DNA from: Nannocystis exedens
Lineage (GTDB): Bacteria; Myxococcota_A; Polyangia; Nannocystales; Nannocystaceae
Assembly: GCF_002343915.1 (NCBI RefSeq)
Contig: NZ_NETK01000001.1
Span: 10,626,001-10,690,000, forward strand
Direction: 5' to 3'
Length of the DNA stretch: 64,000 nt
Positions 7,837 to 18,897 of the stretch are shown here, one piece after another (position 1 is the stretch's first letter; the number at the start of each line of letters is the position of its first letter). The notes under the pieces are model-generated. The model did no database searches. It saw only the letters and a program-made list of their open reading frames with translations, and was not told the origin of the DNA. A program made the position numbers and the translations under genes.

Positions 7837-9462
7837 TCAGCGCGGGGCGGCGCCGTTGGGCAGGACGACCACGTGACAGGCCTGCGGCGCGACGCCGGCG
7901 GCGACCAGGGCGGTGAGCAGCCCGGCGCGCAGCAGCTCGCAGGTGGCGTCGTCGCGGCCGGGCTTGACGCGGGCGACGCAGCGGATGAGGACGCCGGTGT
8001 CCTGCAGGTCCTGGACCACGAATTCGGGGTCCTCGAGCAGGTCGGGGCAGCGCGGGCGGAACGCGGCCAGGTGGGCCTTGAGGCCGGCGAGGACGCCGGC
8101 GACGTCGGCGGCGTAGGGTAGGCGGAACTCGACCAGCGCGTTGACGTAGAGGCGCGCGTGGTTGGCGATGCTGCGCACCTCGCCGTTGGGGATGCAGTGG
8201 AGCACGCCGGCCTCGTCGCGGATCTTGAGCACGCGGACGCCGATCTCTTCGACGTTGCCGACGACGTCGCCGACGCGCACGCGGTCGCCGACCAGGAACA
8301 GGCCCTCGAACAGGATGAAGAAGCCGGACACGACGTCGCCGACGAACGCCTGCGCGCCGAGGCCGACGGCGAGGCCGAGCAGGCCGGCGCCGGCGAGGAT
8401 CGGCGAGGTGTCGACGCCGAGCTCCTGCAGCGCCATGACCGTCATGCAGAAGTAGATCGCGTAGCGGAGGATGCTGCTGGCGACCGGGACGAGGGTCAGG
8501 CGCTGCTGGTTCTCGGCCTCGCTGCGCTTGTCCGGGTCGGCCAGCAGCAGCTCGCGCACGAACAGCTCGAACACCTCGATCAGCACCCGGCCGGCGTACA
8601 CGAGGGCGATGATGCGGATGCCGATGAGGCCCAGCTCGCTCATCCGCCCGCCCGGGTTGATCTGATCGAAGATCCAGGTGGCCGCGCCGACGAAGAAGAA
8701 GTAGTCGAGGGTGCGCTTGGTGATGCCGGCGAGGTGCTCGAGCCGGCCGACGTAGCGCAGGGTGCGGTGGCCCTCGCGCCCGCGGGCGAACTGAAACACG
8801 ACGTCCACTGCGAGGTGCGCGATGACGATCATCGTCCGCGCGATGAGCACTCCGAGCGCGATGATCGTGACGGTCTCGAGCGCCCGCACCACGATTTCGG
8901 GGGGAGGTGCGAGCGCGACGCACAGGCCGGCCGCGCCGAGGGCGATGCCCCAGCGCAGGGTGAGGAGCAGGCGCTCGAGCAGGGTGGCGAGCTGCGCGTC
9001 GTGGTGGGCGAAGGCGGCGTTGCGTCGCAGGCCGGCGATCAAGTAGTGGGCGACGACGCGGACGAAGCGGTGGACGACGACGGCCCCGAGCGCGACGCCC
9101 AGCACGCTGAGGGCCAGGCGCAGCGTCGCCATCGGATCGCGGAGGAGCGACGCCTCGGCCCACGCCCACAGCCGCGGCGCGCAGTCGATTTCGTACATGG
9201 TCAGCGACACGCCGGCGCAGATCAGCGCGATGCCGACCACGGTGGCGACGACGACGATGGCGCGCGAGGCCCGGCTCGCCAGCGTCGCCGCCAGCGCCTC
9301 GTGGTCGGGCGCGCGGACGAGGCGCAGCGCGACCCGCAACAGGCGTCCGGACTGCCGCGACACGATCAGCGCCGTGGCGATGACGAGGAAGAGGGCCGCG
9401 CCGAAGATGAGCGCGTTATTCAACAACGTGGCGGCGGTCATCGGCGCGACAGTCTTGATCAT
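7837..9462 (-). CDS. MscS-family mechanosensitive ion channel
   Basis: The 541-residue protein has about five hydrophobic segments in the first 300 residues. The conserved MscS pore and beta domain follow: GAGLLGLAVGLGAQAFVGD (pore helix with Gly/Ala ridges), then FFILFEGLFLVGDRVRVGDVVGNVEEIGVRVLKI. A soluble C-terminal alpha/beta domain (VEFRLPYAADV onward) completes the fold. It is longer than E. coli MscS (286) and so belongs to the larger MscS-like channels with extra N-terminal helices. It is expected in the inner membrane as a release valve for hypo-osmotic shock. It diverges from the encapsulin operon. An ATG at 9441 is an alternative start. Confidence 0.9.
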   Translation of the reverse strand: MIKTVAPMTAATLLNNALIFGAALFLVIATALIVSRQSGRLLRVALRLVRAPDHEALAATLASRASRAIVVVATVVGIALICAGVSLTMYEIDCAPRLWAWAEASLLRDPMATLRLALSVLGVALGAVVVHRFVRVVAHYLIAGLRRNAAFAHHDAQLATLLERLLLTLRWGIALGAAGLCVALAPPPEIVVRALETVTIIALGVLIARTMIVIAHLAVDVVFQFARGREGHRTLRYVGRLEHLAGITKRTLDYFFFVGAATWIFDQINPGGRMSELGLIGIRIIALVYAGRVLIEVFELFVRELLLADPDKRSEAENQQRLTLVPVASSILRYAIYFCMTVMALQELGVDTSPILAGAGLLGLAVGLGAQAFVGDVVSGFFILFEGLFLVGDRVRVGDVVGNVEEIGVRVLKIRDEAGVLHCIPNGEVRSIANHARLYVNALVEFRLPYAADVAGVLAGLKAHLAAFRPRCPDLLEDPEFVVQDLQDTGVLIRCVARVKPGRDDATCELLRAGLLTALVAAGVAPQACHVVVLPNGAAPR

Positions 9463-9583
9463 CGGCCGCTACTTCGTCGAGACCTCCGATGTACACCGAT
9501 TTCTTCCGGGGCATTCCACGAAATTGCATGAAAGAACCGACATGCAGAACCGCGCATTGAAACATGTCGCAGGCGACAGCGGT

Positions 9584-9613
9584 GGGCGCCCACTGGGCGC
9601 CTCCGGGCGCCCA
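9584..9613. promoter_or_regulatory. Three helically phased GGGCGCC sites
   Basis: GGGCGCCCA (9584), GGGCGCCT (9595) and GGGCGCCCA (9605) lie 11 and 10 bp apart, so they face the same side of the helix. The sites are self-complementary. They are about 80 bp upstream of the candidate -35 box and could be an operator; chance occurrence in GC-rich DNA is possible. Confidence 0.35.
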
Positions 9614-9694
9614 TCGGCGAATCTCGCCATACGCGTCCACGTTGCGTGAGAATATTGGTGGGGCGTCGGCTCGCATTCGCGCCGTTGTTTAACG

Positions 9695-9723
9695 TTGACA
9701 GGCCAATGGTGAGTCGGTACTAG
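9695..9723 (+). promoter_or_regulatory. Candidate sigma-70-type promoter of the encapsulin-geosmin operon
   Basis: TTGACA at 9695-9700 is a perfect -35 box, followed after 17 bp by TACTAG at 9718-9723, a weak -10. It would give a leader of about 175 nt before the first encapsulin ATG at 9908. Confidence 0.4.
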
Positions 9724-9907
9724 CTCGGCCCGCAAAGTCCAATCACCATACTCCCCGCGCGAATACGGGCGCGGCGGAGTGTCACGAGCCCGTACGGTTC
9801 TTGTGGCCATCGAATGGCGAGCGCCCTGCGAGTCGGCAGCGGGTGTCGGTGCGTCGATTCGGCGGTGCGGGTCAATCGTCGCAGTTTGAGCAACCTCGAG
9901 GTACGTC

Positions 9908-11305
9908 ATGACGAATGCACAGAAACCCGGTGAGAGCGCGCAGCAGACCAGCCTGGCGACCGCAGCGGCGCGAAATTTGGCGACGACGACCAAGTCGGAG
10001 CCGCAGATGCAAGGAATCAGCTCGCGGTGGCTGCTGAAGCTGCTGCCGTGGGTGCGCGCCGCGGGCGGCGTCTACCGCGTCAACCGCCGGCTCAGCTACG
10101 CGGTCGGCGACGGCCGCCTCAGCTTCACCAACGTCGGCGCCAAGGTGTCGGTGGTGCCGCAGGAGCTGACCGAGCTGCCGCTGCTGCGCGGGTTCGACGA
10201 CGTCGAGGTGCTGACCGCCCTGGCCGGCAAGTTCGTGCAGCGCGAGTACAAGGCCGGCGACGTGCTGGTCGAGGCGGGCAAGCCGGCCGACCAGGTGTTC
10301 CTCATCGCCCACGGCAAGGTGAACAAGCTCGGCACCGGCAAGTACGGCGACGAGACCGTGCTCGCCGTGCTCGCCGACGGCGCCCACTTCGGCGACCAGA
10401 ACCTGGTCGAGCAGAACGACACGTGGGGCTTCACGGTCAAGGCGGTCACCCGCGTGATCGCGCTGACCCTGCCCGAGAAGGCGCTCGCCGACGCGGTCGA
10501 GCAGTCGCCGGGGCTGCGGGCCCAGGTCGAGAAGTTCATGGCCAATCGCAACAAGCCGCAGACCGGCCAGGGCGAGGCCGAGATCGCGCTGTCCTCGGGC
10601 CACCGCGGCGAGGTCGTGCTGCCGGGCACCTTCGTCGACTACGAGCTGGCCCCGCGGGAGTACGAGCTCAGCGTGGCGCAGACGGTGCTGCAGATCCACA
10701 CCCGCGTGGCCGACCTGTACAACGAGCCGATGAACCAGACGCAGCAGCAGTTGCGGCTGACCATCGAGGCGCTGCGCGAGCGGCAAGAGCACGAGATGAT
10801 CAACAGCCCCGAGTTCGGCCTGCTCCACAACGCCGACCTCAAGCAGCGCATCCACACCCGCTCGGGCCCGCCGACCCCGGACGACCTCGACGAGCTGCTG
10901 GCGCTGGTGTGGAAGGAGCCGACGGCGTTCTTGGCCCACCCGCGCACGATCGCGGCCTTCGGCCAGGAGTGCAGCAAGCGCGGCATCTACCCGCACCCCG
11001 TCGAGTTCGCCGGCCACCACCTGCCGGCCTGGCGCGGGGTGCCGATCCTGCCGTGCAACAAGATCCCGGTGACCGACACGCGCACCAGCTCGATCATCCT
11101 GCTGCGCGCCGGCGAGAAGAACCAGGGCGTGATCGGCCTCCATCAGCCGGGCATCCCCGACGAGGTCGAGCCGAGCCTGTCGGTCCGCTTCATGGGCATC
11201 AACGAGAAGGCGATCATCTCGTACCTCGTCAGCGCCTACTACTCGGCCGCCGTGCTGGTGCCCGACGCGCTGGCGGTGCTCGAGGACGCGGAGATCGGCC
11301 GCTGA
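9908..11305 (+). CDS. Family 2B encapsulin shell protein with cNMP-binding-like insertion (first paralogue)
   Basis: The 465-residue protein starts with GAGG 7 nt upstream. Residues 1-85 (LATTTKSEPQM, then SRWLLKLLPWV, VYRVNRR, YAVGDGR) and about 230-465 (TFVDYELAPREYEL, RVADLYNEPM, NSPEFGLLHN) form the HK97-type shell fold of Family 2 encapsulins. Residues about 88-210 are an inserted cyclic-nucleotide-binding-like beta-roll (KAGDVLVEAGKPADQVFLI, then GAHFGDQNLV). In the phosphate-binding cassette the usual Arg-Ala pair is replaced by DTWGFTVKA, so nucleotide binding may be lost or altered. Such proteins self-assemble into icosahedral compartments; Family 2B members are often encoded beside terpene cyclases, as here. 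First gene of a three-gene operon. Confidence 0.92.
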   Translation: MTNAQKPGESAQQTSLATAAARNLATTTKSEPQMQGISSRWLLKLLPWVRAAGGVYRVNRRLSYAVGDGRLSFTNVGAKVSVVPQELTELPLLRGFDDVEVLTALAGKFVQREYKAGDVLVEAGKPADQVFLIAHGKVNKLGTGKYGDETVLAVLADGAHFGDQNLVEQNDTWGFTVKAVTRVIALTLPEKALADAVEQSPGLRAQVEKFMANRNKPQTGQGEAEIALSSGHRGEVVLPGTFVDYELAPREYELSVAQTVLQIHTRVADLYNEPMNQTQQQLRLTIEALRERQEHEMINSPEFGLLHNADLKQRIHTRSGPPTPDDLDELLALVWKEPTAFLAHPRTIAAFGQECSKRGIYPHPVEFAGHHLPAWRGVPILPCNKIPVTDTRTSSIILLRAGEKNQGVIGLHQPGIPDEVEPSLSVRFMGINEKAIISYLVSAYYSAAVLVPDALAVLEDAEIGR

Positions 11306-11349
11306 GGCGGCGATAGCCGGCGGACGTGGCAGCAGAGGAGCCTTTGGCC

Positions 11350-12747
11350 ATGACGGACGTGTCGACCCCGAGAGACCACGCGCAGACGAGCCTCGCCGTC
11401 GCGGCGGCTCGCAACCTGGCGACGACCACCAAGTCGGCGCCGCAGATGGCGGGCATCAGCCCGCGCTGGCTGCTGCGCCTGCTCCCGTGGGTCGACGTGC
11501 CCGGCGGGACCTACCGCGTCAATCGCCGCCTGACGTACGCGGTCGGCGACGGCCGGGTCGGGTTTACCAGCGTCGGCCCGCGCGTGCAGGTGATCCCGCG
11601 CGAGCTGACCGAGCTGCCGCTGCTGCGCGGGTTCGAGGACGACGCGGTGCTCGGCGCGCTGGCCGACCGCTTCGTCCAGCGCGAGGTGGCCGCCGGCGAG
11701 GTCATCGTCGCCGCCGGGGCGCCGGCCGACCAGGTGGTGCTGCTGGCGCACGGCAAGGCCCACAAGCTCGGCGTCGGCAAGTACGACGATTCGCTGATCC
11801 TCGGCGTGCTGGTCGACGGCGACCACTTCGGCGACGACGGCCTGGTCGCCCGCGGCGACGTGTGGCCGTTCACCGTCAAGGCGATCACCCGCTGCATCGT
11901 CCTGACGCTGTCGGAGCAGGCGCTGACGCGGGCGATCGCCGACTCGCCGGCGCTGCAGGCCCACGTCGAGGCCTACGCGCGCCTGCGCGCGCAGCCGCAG
12001 GACAAGAACGGCCAGCAGGCGATCGCCATGGCGGCCGGACACAAGGGCGAGGTGACGCTGCCGACCAGCTTCGTCGACTACGAGCTGAAGCCGCGCGAGT
12101 ACGAGCTCTCGCTGGTGCAGACGATCCTGCGCGTCCACACCCGCGTGGCCGACATCTACAACGAGCCGATGGATCAGACGCGGGAGCAGCTGCGCCTGAC
12201 GATCGAGGCGGTGCGCGAGCAGCAGGAGCACGAGATCCTCAACAACCGGGAGTTCGGGCTGCTGCACAACGTCGACCTCAAGCAGCGGATCCCGACCCGC
12301 AGCGGGCCGCCGACGCCCGAGGACCTCGACGAGCTGCTGTGCCGCCGCCGCTCGACGCGGCTGTTCCTGGCCCACCCGCGCACGATCGCGGCGTTCGCCC
12401 GCGAGTGCACGCGCCGCGGGTTCTACCCGCAGACGCTGCACCTCGAGGGCAGCGCGATGATCGCCTGGCGCGGGGTGCCGATCGTGCCGAGCGACAAGAT
12501 CCCGATCACGCCGGAAGGCACCAGCTCGATCCTGGCGATGCGCACCGGCGCCGACTCGCAGGGCGTGATCGGGCTGCACCAGACCGGGATCCCCGACGAG
12601 GTCGAGCCGAGCCTGTCGGTGCGGTCGATCGGGGTCGACGACCGGGCGATCCACGAATACCTGGTCACCGCCTATTTCTCGGCGGCCGTGCTGGTGCCCG
12701 ACGCGCTCGGGATGCTCGAGGACGTGGCGATCGGCCGCCAGGAGTAG
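11350..12747 (+). CDS. Family 2B encapsulin shell protein with cNMP-binding-like insertion (second paralogue)
   Basis: The 465-residue protein parallels its neighbour from end to end (RNLATTTKSAPQM, RWLLRLLPWV, TFVDYELKPREYEL, NREFGLLHN, QTGIPDEVEPSLSVR), with the inserted beta-roll at about 88-210. I chose the ATG at 11350, which has GAGGAG 9 nt upstream and aligns with the first paralogue, over an in-frame GTG at 11326. Its cassette region (FGDDGLVARGDVWPFTVKA) also lacks the canonical arginine. Only 44 bp separate the two genes, and its TAG stop is 2 nt before the synthase ATG. Two co-encoded shell proteins suggest a mixed two-component shell, inferred by analogy with actinobacterial 2-methylisoborneol systems. 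Confidence 0.92.
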   Translation: MTDVSTPRDHAQTSLAVAAARNLATTTKSAPQMAGISPRWLLRLLPWVDVPGGTYRVNRRLTYAVGDGRVGFTSVGPRVQVIPRELTELPLLRGFEDDAVLGALADRFVQREVAAGEVIVAAGAPADQVVLLAHGKAHKLGVGKYDDSLILGVLVDGDHFGDDGLVARGDVWPFTVKAITRCIVLTLSEQALTRAIADSPALQAHVEAYARLRAQPQDKNGQQAIAMAAGHKGEVTLPTSFVDYELKPREYELSLVQTILRVHTRVADIYNEPMDQTREQLRLTIEAVREQQEHEILNNREFGLLHNVDLKQRIPTRSGPPTPEDLDELLCRRRSTRLFLAHPRTIAAFARECTRRGFYPQTLHLEGSAMIAWRGVPIVPSDKIPITPEGTSSILAMRTGADSQGVIGLHQTGIPDEVEPSLSVRSIGVDDRAIHEYLVTAYFSAAVLVPDALGMLEDVAIGRQE

Positions 12748-12749
12748 CC

Positions 12750-15104
<2,355 letters not shown>

Positions 15105-15123
15105 CCGAACCCGCGCCAGCGCG

Positions 15124-16227
15124 TCAGAGCCGCGCCTGCGCGGCTTCGATCTCGCGCTGCACGGCGGGGGCGTGCTGTCTCAACCACTCGAGGACGGCCG
15201 GGAGCTGGACGCCGTAGTTCTCGGTGCGCACGGCGACGTTGTCGAGCTTGATCGAGACGCCCGTGAGCTCGCGGTGACCGCGGTGCAAGGCGACGACGCC
15301 CCAGTCGTCGTCGCACACCGGCGAGCCGGAGGCGCCGTGGCGGGTGTCGGTGAGGTAGCTGAGCCAGGTGGCGTCGCCGTGGACGACGAAGTTGTTGCGC
15401 AGGCCGATCCGCATCGGCTCGCCGTTGGGGTGCTGCAGCACGTTGACGCACTCGGACAGCGGCGTGTCGCGGCTGCGCTCGAGCAGCCGCTTGCGCAGGC
15501 GCAGCGGCGGGCGATCGCCGGGGGGCAGCCGCAGCAGCGCGAAGTCGAGGTCAGGGTCGGCGGCGACCGACTCGATCGCCCGCACCGGCTCGAACTGCGC
15601 GTCGGCGGCGAGGTAGTCGAAGTGCAGGGTGGTGCTCCGGGCCTGCCGGTCGAAGTCGCCGGGCGCGACGGGCGGGTCGCCGTCGTGACGGGCGGCGATG
15701 ACGTGATGGTTGGTGATGAAGAGGGTCGGCGCGATCAGCCAGCCGGTGCCCGAGGCGCACTCGGGGCTCTCGTCGCTGAGGAACCGCGGCTTGTCGCCGA
15801 AGTGGCGATGCACGAGCACCTTGGCCACCGACCTCGCGGCCGCGGCGCCGCGGACGAGGAAGCGGGCGGAGATCGTGCGGTCGCGATGGGTCGGCAAGGC
15901 CTCGAGCTGGATCTTCGCCAGCTGTTCGGGCGAGCTCCACGTGAACGGCTTGACGGCCTCCTGCGGCTCGTCCCACAGCTTCATGACGGCGTCGATCTCG
16001 GCGCCGCGGCGCGGCCGTTCGTCGCGCAGGGCGGCGAAGAAGGCCCGGTCGACGAGGCTGTGCCGCTCGAGCACGTCGCAGGCGGTCTCCACCAGGTGCG
16101 CGGGCGAGCTGGTCGGGCCCGGCAGCGACGGCGTCACCTCGTCGCCGTAGCGGTACCGCAAAAATCGCCGCAGCTCGTCGGCGCTGAACATACTGAGCAA
16201 TAGTCGCTCCAACCGTTGGCGTCGCAT
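15124..16227 (-). CDS. Trypsin-like protease with N-terminal effector-associated domain (EAD1-like)
   Basis: The 367-residue protein has an N-terminal helical module of about 90 residues (LERLLLSMFSADELRRFLRYRYGDEV, HLVETACDVLERHSLVDRAFFAALR) matching the effector-associated domain 1 pattern, a death-like adaptor found in bacterial conflict systems. A trypsin-fold protease follows with the triad visible as TNHHV (His), DLDFALLRL (Asp) and GASGSP (Ser). No signal peptide is present, so it acts in the cytoplasm. It is the last gene of a minus-strand cluster whose first gene encodes a protease-nuclease fusion. By analogy with EAD systems, the adaptor should recruit it to a partner carrying a like domain; none is seen nearby. 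Confidence 0.85.
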   Translation of the reverse strand: MRRQRLERLLLSMFSADELRRFLRYRYGDEVTPSLPGPTSSPAHLVETACDVLERHSLVDRAFFAALRDERPRRGAEIDAVMKLWDEPQEAVKPFTWSSPEQLAKIQLEALPTHRDRTISARFLVRGAAAARSVAKVLVHRHFGDKPRFLSDESPECASGTGWLIAPTLFITNHHVIAARHDGDPPVAPGDFDRQARSTTLHFDYLAADAQFEPVRAIESVAADPDLDFALLRLPPGDRPPLRLRKRLLERSRDTPLSECVNVLQHPNGEPMRIGLRNNFVVHGDATWLSYLTDTRHGASGSPVCDDDWGVVALHRGHRELTGVSIKLDNVAVRTENYGVQLPAVLEWLRQHAPAVQREIEAAQARL

Positions 16228-16558
16228 CGATACTCCGCGAGAAAAACCTCGGCGAGTATAGCAACGCGGGCGTCGATCTCGGCTCGCTCGTGGTCGACCT
16301 CGGCCTCGGCGACGGCGGCGAGCCCGGGCTGGACGGCGAGCGCGGGGGCGGTGTTCCAGGCGCGCCGCATGTCGGTGCCGGCGGGCGCGAGGGCCTCGAC
16401 GCGGCGCCGCGGCGCGCCGGGGTCGACGGGGCCGGGGACCCGCCAGCCGCGAGCGGCAGGGCGGAGCGCCGCCACGGCGCGCGCGACGGCGCGGTGGCCT
16501 CGGCCGCCCTGACGACGGTGAGCTCGACGACGACGCCGGGAGCGCTCGGCGCGGTCAT
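16134..16558 (-). CDS. Small hypothetical ORF with apparent frameshift, coupled to the protease-nuclease gene
   Basis: An ATG at 16558-16556 overlaps the stop of the upstream gene as ATGA, a classical coupling signal, and reads about 22 residues (VVVELTVVRAAEA) with normal codon bias. After about 16490 the bias moves to another frame, which reads VAALRPAARGWRVPG and a plausible helical segment to 16134, running 94 nt into the next gene. A single 1-nt deletion near 16490, real or a sequencing error, would explain this. I do not recognise the family. Position suggests an accessory component of the protease/nuclease operon. Confidence 0.4.
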
Positions 16559-18609
16559 GCGGCCTTCAGGCCGAGCGCGAAGTCGACGAGGTCGACCCAC
16601 TGCGGGTGATCGATGAACGGGTTGCGGTTGCCCTGGACGGCGAAGATCGCCTGATTGCGGTGGCGCTCGTATTGCCCGGGCGGATCGTCCTTGGACCAGC
16701 GCTTGAGCAGCTCGATCTGCTTCGGCGTGAACTCGTGCGGGGCGTCGATCTCGCCGGGGTAGCGGACCAGGAAATAGAGGGTGGCGCGCGCGACGGGGCC
16801 GTGGCCGTTGCCCGGCTCGAAGTGCGGACCGTCGCCGAGGCCGCAGGGCGGCAGCGGCTCGTCGCCGGGGAATTCATGATAGGAGCGATTGGCGCGCAGG
16901 GCGTTGCAATGCACGTCGCAGGTGAAAAGGTGGTGCAGGTCGCCGCGCATCGGCTCGCGCTTGCGGAACCAGCTCTGCGGGACGACGTGCTCGCAGTTGT
17001 ACGGCAGCTCGGCCTCGATCGCGGCGTCGACATCGGTCAGCGAGGCGAACGCCCGGCGGATCAGCGCCTCGGCCCGGCGGGCCCGCCGTTCGGCGTCGAT
17101 CCGGGCGTCGGCGGCGATCAGCTCCTCGGGCGAGAAGGTGGCGTCGGAGTAGATCGAGGCCAGGCGGAGGTCGGGCCGGAGGTCGACCCAGGGATAGACG
17201 TGAAGGCTCGGATCGTAAGGCGGGGTGTTGCGGTGGGTGGCCGCGACCAGGGCCGAGAGCGTCTCGTAGCAGACGTCGTGGACGACGTCGGCGTAGTACT
17301 GGGCGCGATCGGCGGCGTCCTGACCGGCGTCGTAATAGCTGCGCTCGCGCGCGGCGGCGACGAGCCGGCGCAGCGCGGGGGGAATGATGGCAGTCGATTC
17401 GGCGGGCGAGGCAATGGCGGCACCCTGCGCGAGCGGCTGGCCGATCCGCACGGTGATCTCGATCGGCACGGTGAGGCGCAGGGTCCCGGCCGAAGGGTCG
17501 ACGACGGCGACTGGCGGGCCGCGCGTCGGCGCGGGCGCGGGCAGGACCTCTTCCGCGTCGGTCCAGGCGGCGCTCCAGTCGGGAGGGAGGGCGCGCGCGG
17601 TCGCCTGGCCGGCGAAACGAACCCCGGCGTCGACGACCCGCGGGTCCCAGGCGAGCTCGGCGGCCGGGACGGCGAAGTTGCGGTCGAGGTAGACGCCGCC
17701 GAAGTGGAGCCCGAGCACGTGGCCGGTGGCGACGTCGAGGATGGCGGCGCCCGAGCAGCCGCCGAGCGTCGAGGAGTCGTGCAGCGCGGCCGGGACGGGG
17801 CGGCCGAAGCTGAGGACGGAGCGGCGCCCGCCGAAGTACCCGGGCGCGAGGCGCTTGAGGTTGTAGCGGCCGCGGAAGACGCGGTGCTGGACCTCGTGGT
17901 CGTTGCGCGGATCGAAGCCGGGATAGCCGACGACGGCGACGCGCCGCTGCGCCCCGACGTCGTCGACGGCGAGCGCCAGCGGGGCGACGCGGAGGCCGTC
18001 GACGCGCAGCAGGGCCATGTCCCAGTAAGGATGGATCATGACGAGCCCGGAGACGGCGTAGGTCGGGCCGTCCGGCTCGTCGGGTTGCTCGCGCCGCGGC
18101 GCGAAGCCGACGGTCTGGCCGGGGAGGAAGCGCAGGCGCCGGCGCCCGACGCCGCTGGCGAACAGCTGGGCGACGTGGCGATTGGTCATGACGAGGCCGT
18201 CGCCGACGACGAAGCCGGTGCCGCCGTACGGGACCGATACGTTGGCGGGCAGCTCGATGCGGCCGATCGCGGGCAGACAGGCCTCGAGGCGCGCGCGGAG
18301 GACGGTGTCATGATAATAGTCGAAGAACTCGCCGGGCGGCAGTCCGACGATTCGGCCGTCGGCGAGGTCGGCGACCGGCCGCTCCTTGGGTAAAAGGATC
18401 GCCTCGAGGCAATTCAGATCGGCAGGATCGAGCGGAGCGCGGGCGAACCACTTGCTCGCGGTGACACGCACCTGCTCGGTCTGCCGCTCGTCGAGGCCGA
18501 ACCACCGGGCGGCGTCCGCGGCGATATCGTCGATTGTGCCGCCCGATCCGCGGCCCGTTCGTGGCAGCAAGGATTCCGCACAGGCGCGGAGGCGTTCAAG
18601 GGAGGTCAT
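16555..18609 (-). CDS. Trypsin-like protease fused to an EndA/NucM-type endonuclease
   Basis: The 684-residue protein has three parts. Residues 1-125 are helical with no recognised domain. About 125-345 form a trypsin-like protease with GTGFVVGDGLVMTNRHV (His), YWDMALLRV (Asp) and GGCSGAAI (Ser). From about 420 to the end is an endonuclease I domain: LPYNCEHVVPQSWF, GDLHHLF, HCNALRANRSYHEF, NPFIDHPQWVD, the His-Asn metal site of the EndA/NucM nucleases. Such nucleases are usually secreted, yet no signal peptide is present and this one is fused to a protease, which points to an intracellular effector, perhaps released by proteolysis (inference). The ATG at 18609 is the first in a well-biased frame, and the stop overlaps the next start by 4 nt. 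Confidence 0.88.
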   Translation of the reverse strand: MTSLERLRACAESLLPRTGRGSGGTIDDIAADAARWFGLDERQTEQVRVTASKWFARAPLDPADLNCLEAILLPKERPVADLADGRIVGLPPGEFFDYYHDTVLRARLEACLPAIGRIELPANVSVPYGGTGFVVGDGLVMTNRHVAQLFASGVGRRRLRFLPGQTVGFAPRREQPDEPDGPTYAVSGLVMIHPYWDMALLRVDGLRVAPLALAVDDVGAQRRVAVVGYPGFDPRNDHEVQHRVFRGRYNLKRLAPGYFGGRRSVLSFGRPVPAALHDSSTLGGCSGAAILDVATGHVLGLHFGGVYLDRNFAVPAAELAWDPRVVDAGVRFAGQATARALPPDWSAAWTDAEEVLPAPAPTRGPPVAVVDPSAGTLRLTVPIEITVRIGQPLAQGAAIASPAESTAIIPPALRRLVAAARERSYYDAGQDAADRAQYYADVVHDVCYETLSALVAATHRNTPPYDPSLHVYPWVDLRPDLRLASIYSDATFSPEELIAADARIDAERRARRAEALIRRAFASLTDVDAAIEAELPYNCEHVVPQSWFRKREPMRGDLHHLFTCDVHCNALRANRSYHEFPGDEPLPPCGLGDGPHFEPGNGHGPVARATLYFLVRYPGEIDAPHEFTPKQIELLKRWSKDDPPGQYERHRNQAIFAVQGNRNPFIDHPQWVDLVDFALGLKAA

Positions 18610-18897
18610 CGCGGCTCCGAGCAGACCACGCGTGCGCGCGCAAGGAAAGACCCGGAACGAGCCAGCGGCGCCGAGGCGCGGAGGCCGGGGGGTGCTGCGA
18701 ATGCCCATTGGCCGGCGAATGAACCTTGTTCGACAGCGTGCGCGGCGAAACGTCGAGCGGGCGTGCAGCGCTCGCGCGCGTGCGTTTCCTTCGGCGTGCG
18801 GCGGGGACGGGACGGCCCGGTCGAACCACGTCGCGGGCGCGGTTCGTCGGCGATCGCCGCTCGCGGCGACGGCCCGGGTTATGCGAGGCTCGCGGCG

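Larger units (their letters stand above)
9463..9907. other. Regulatory region between mscS and the encapsulin operon
   Basis: This 445-bp divergent region is less GC-rich than its surroundings and holds no gene. It contains a two-core palindrome (CATG 9563, CAGC 9577), three GGGCGCC-type sites one helical turn apart (9584-9613), and a candidate promoter (9695-9723) reading towards the encapsulin genes. Confidence 0.6.

Noticed and set aside
7250..9169. 639-codon minus-strand frame overlapping mscS
   Set aside because: Arg/Pro-rich shadow of the MscS gene in another frame of the same strand; no domain.
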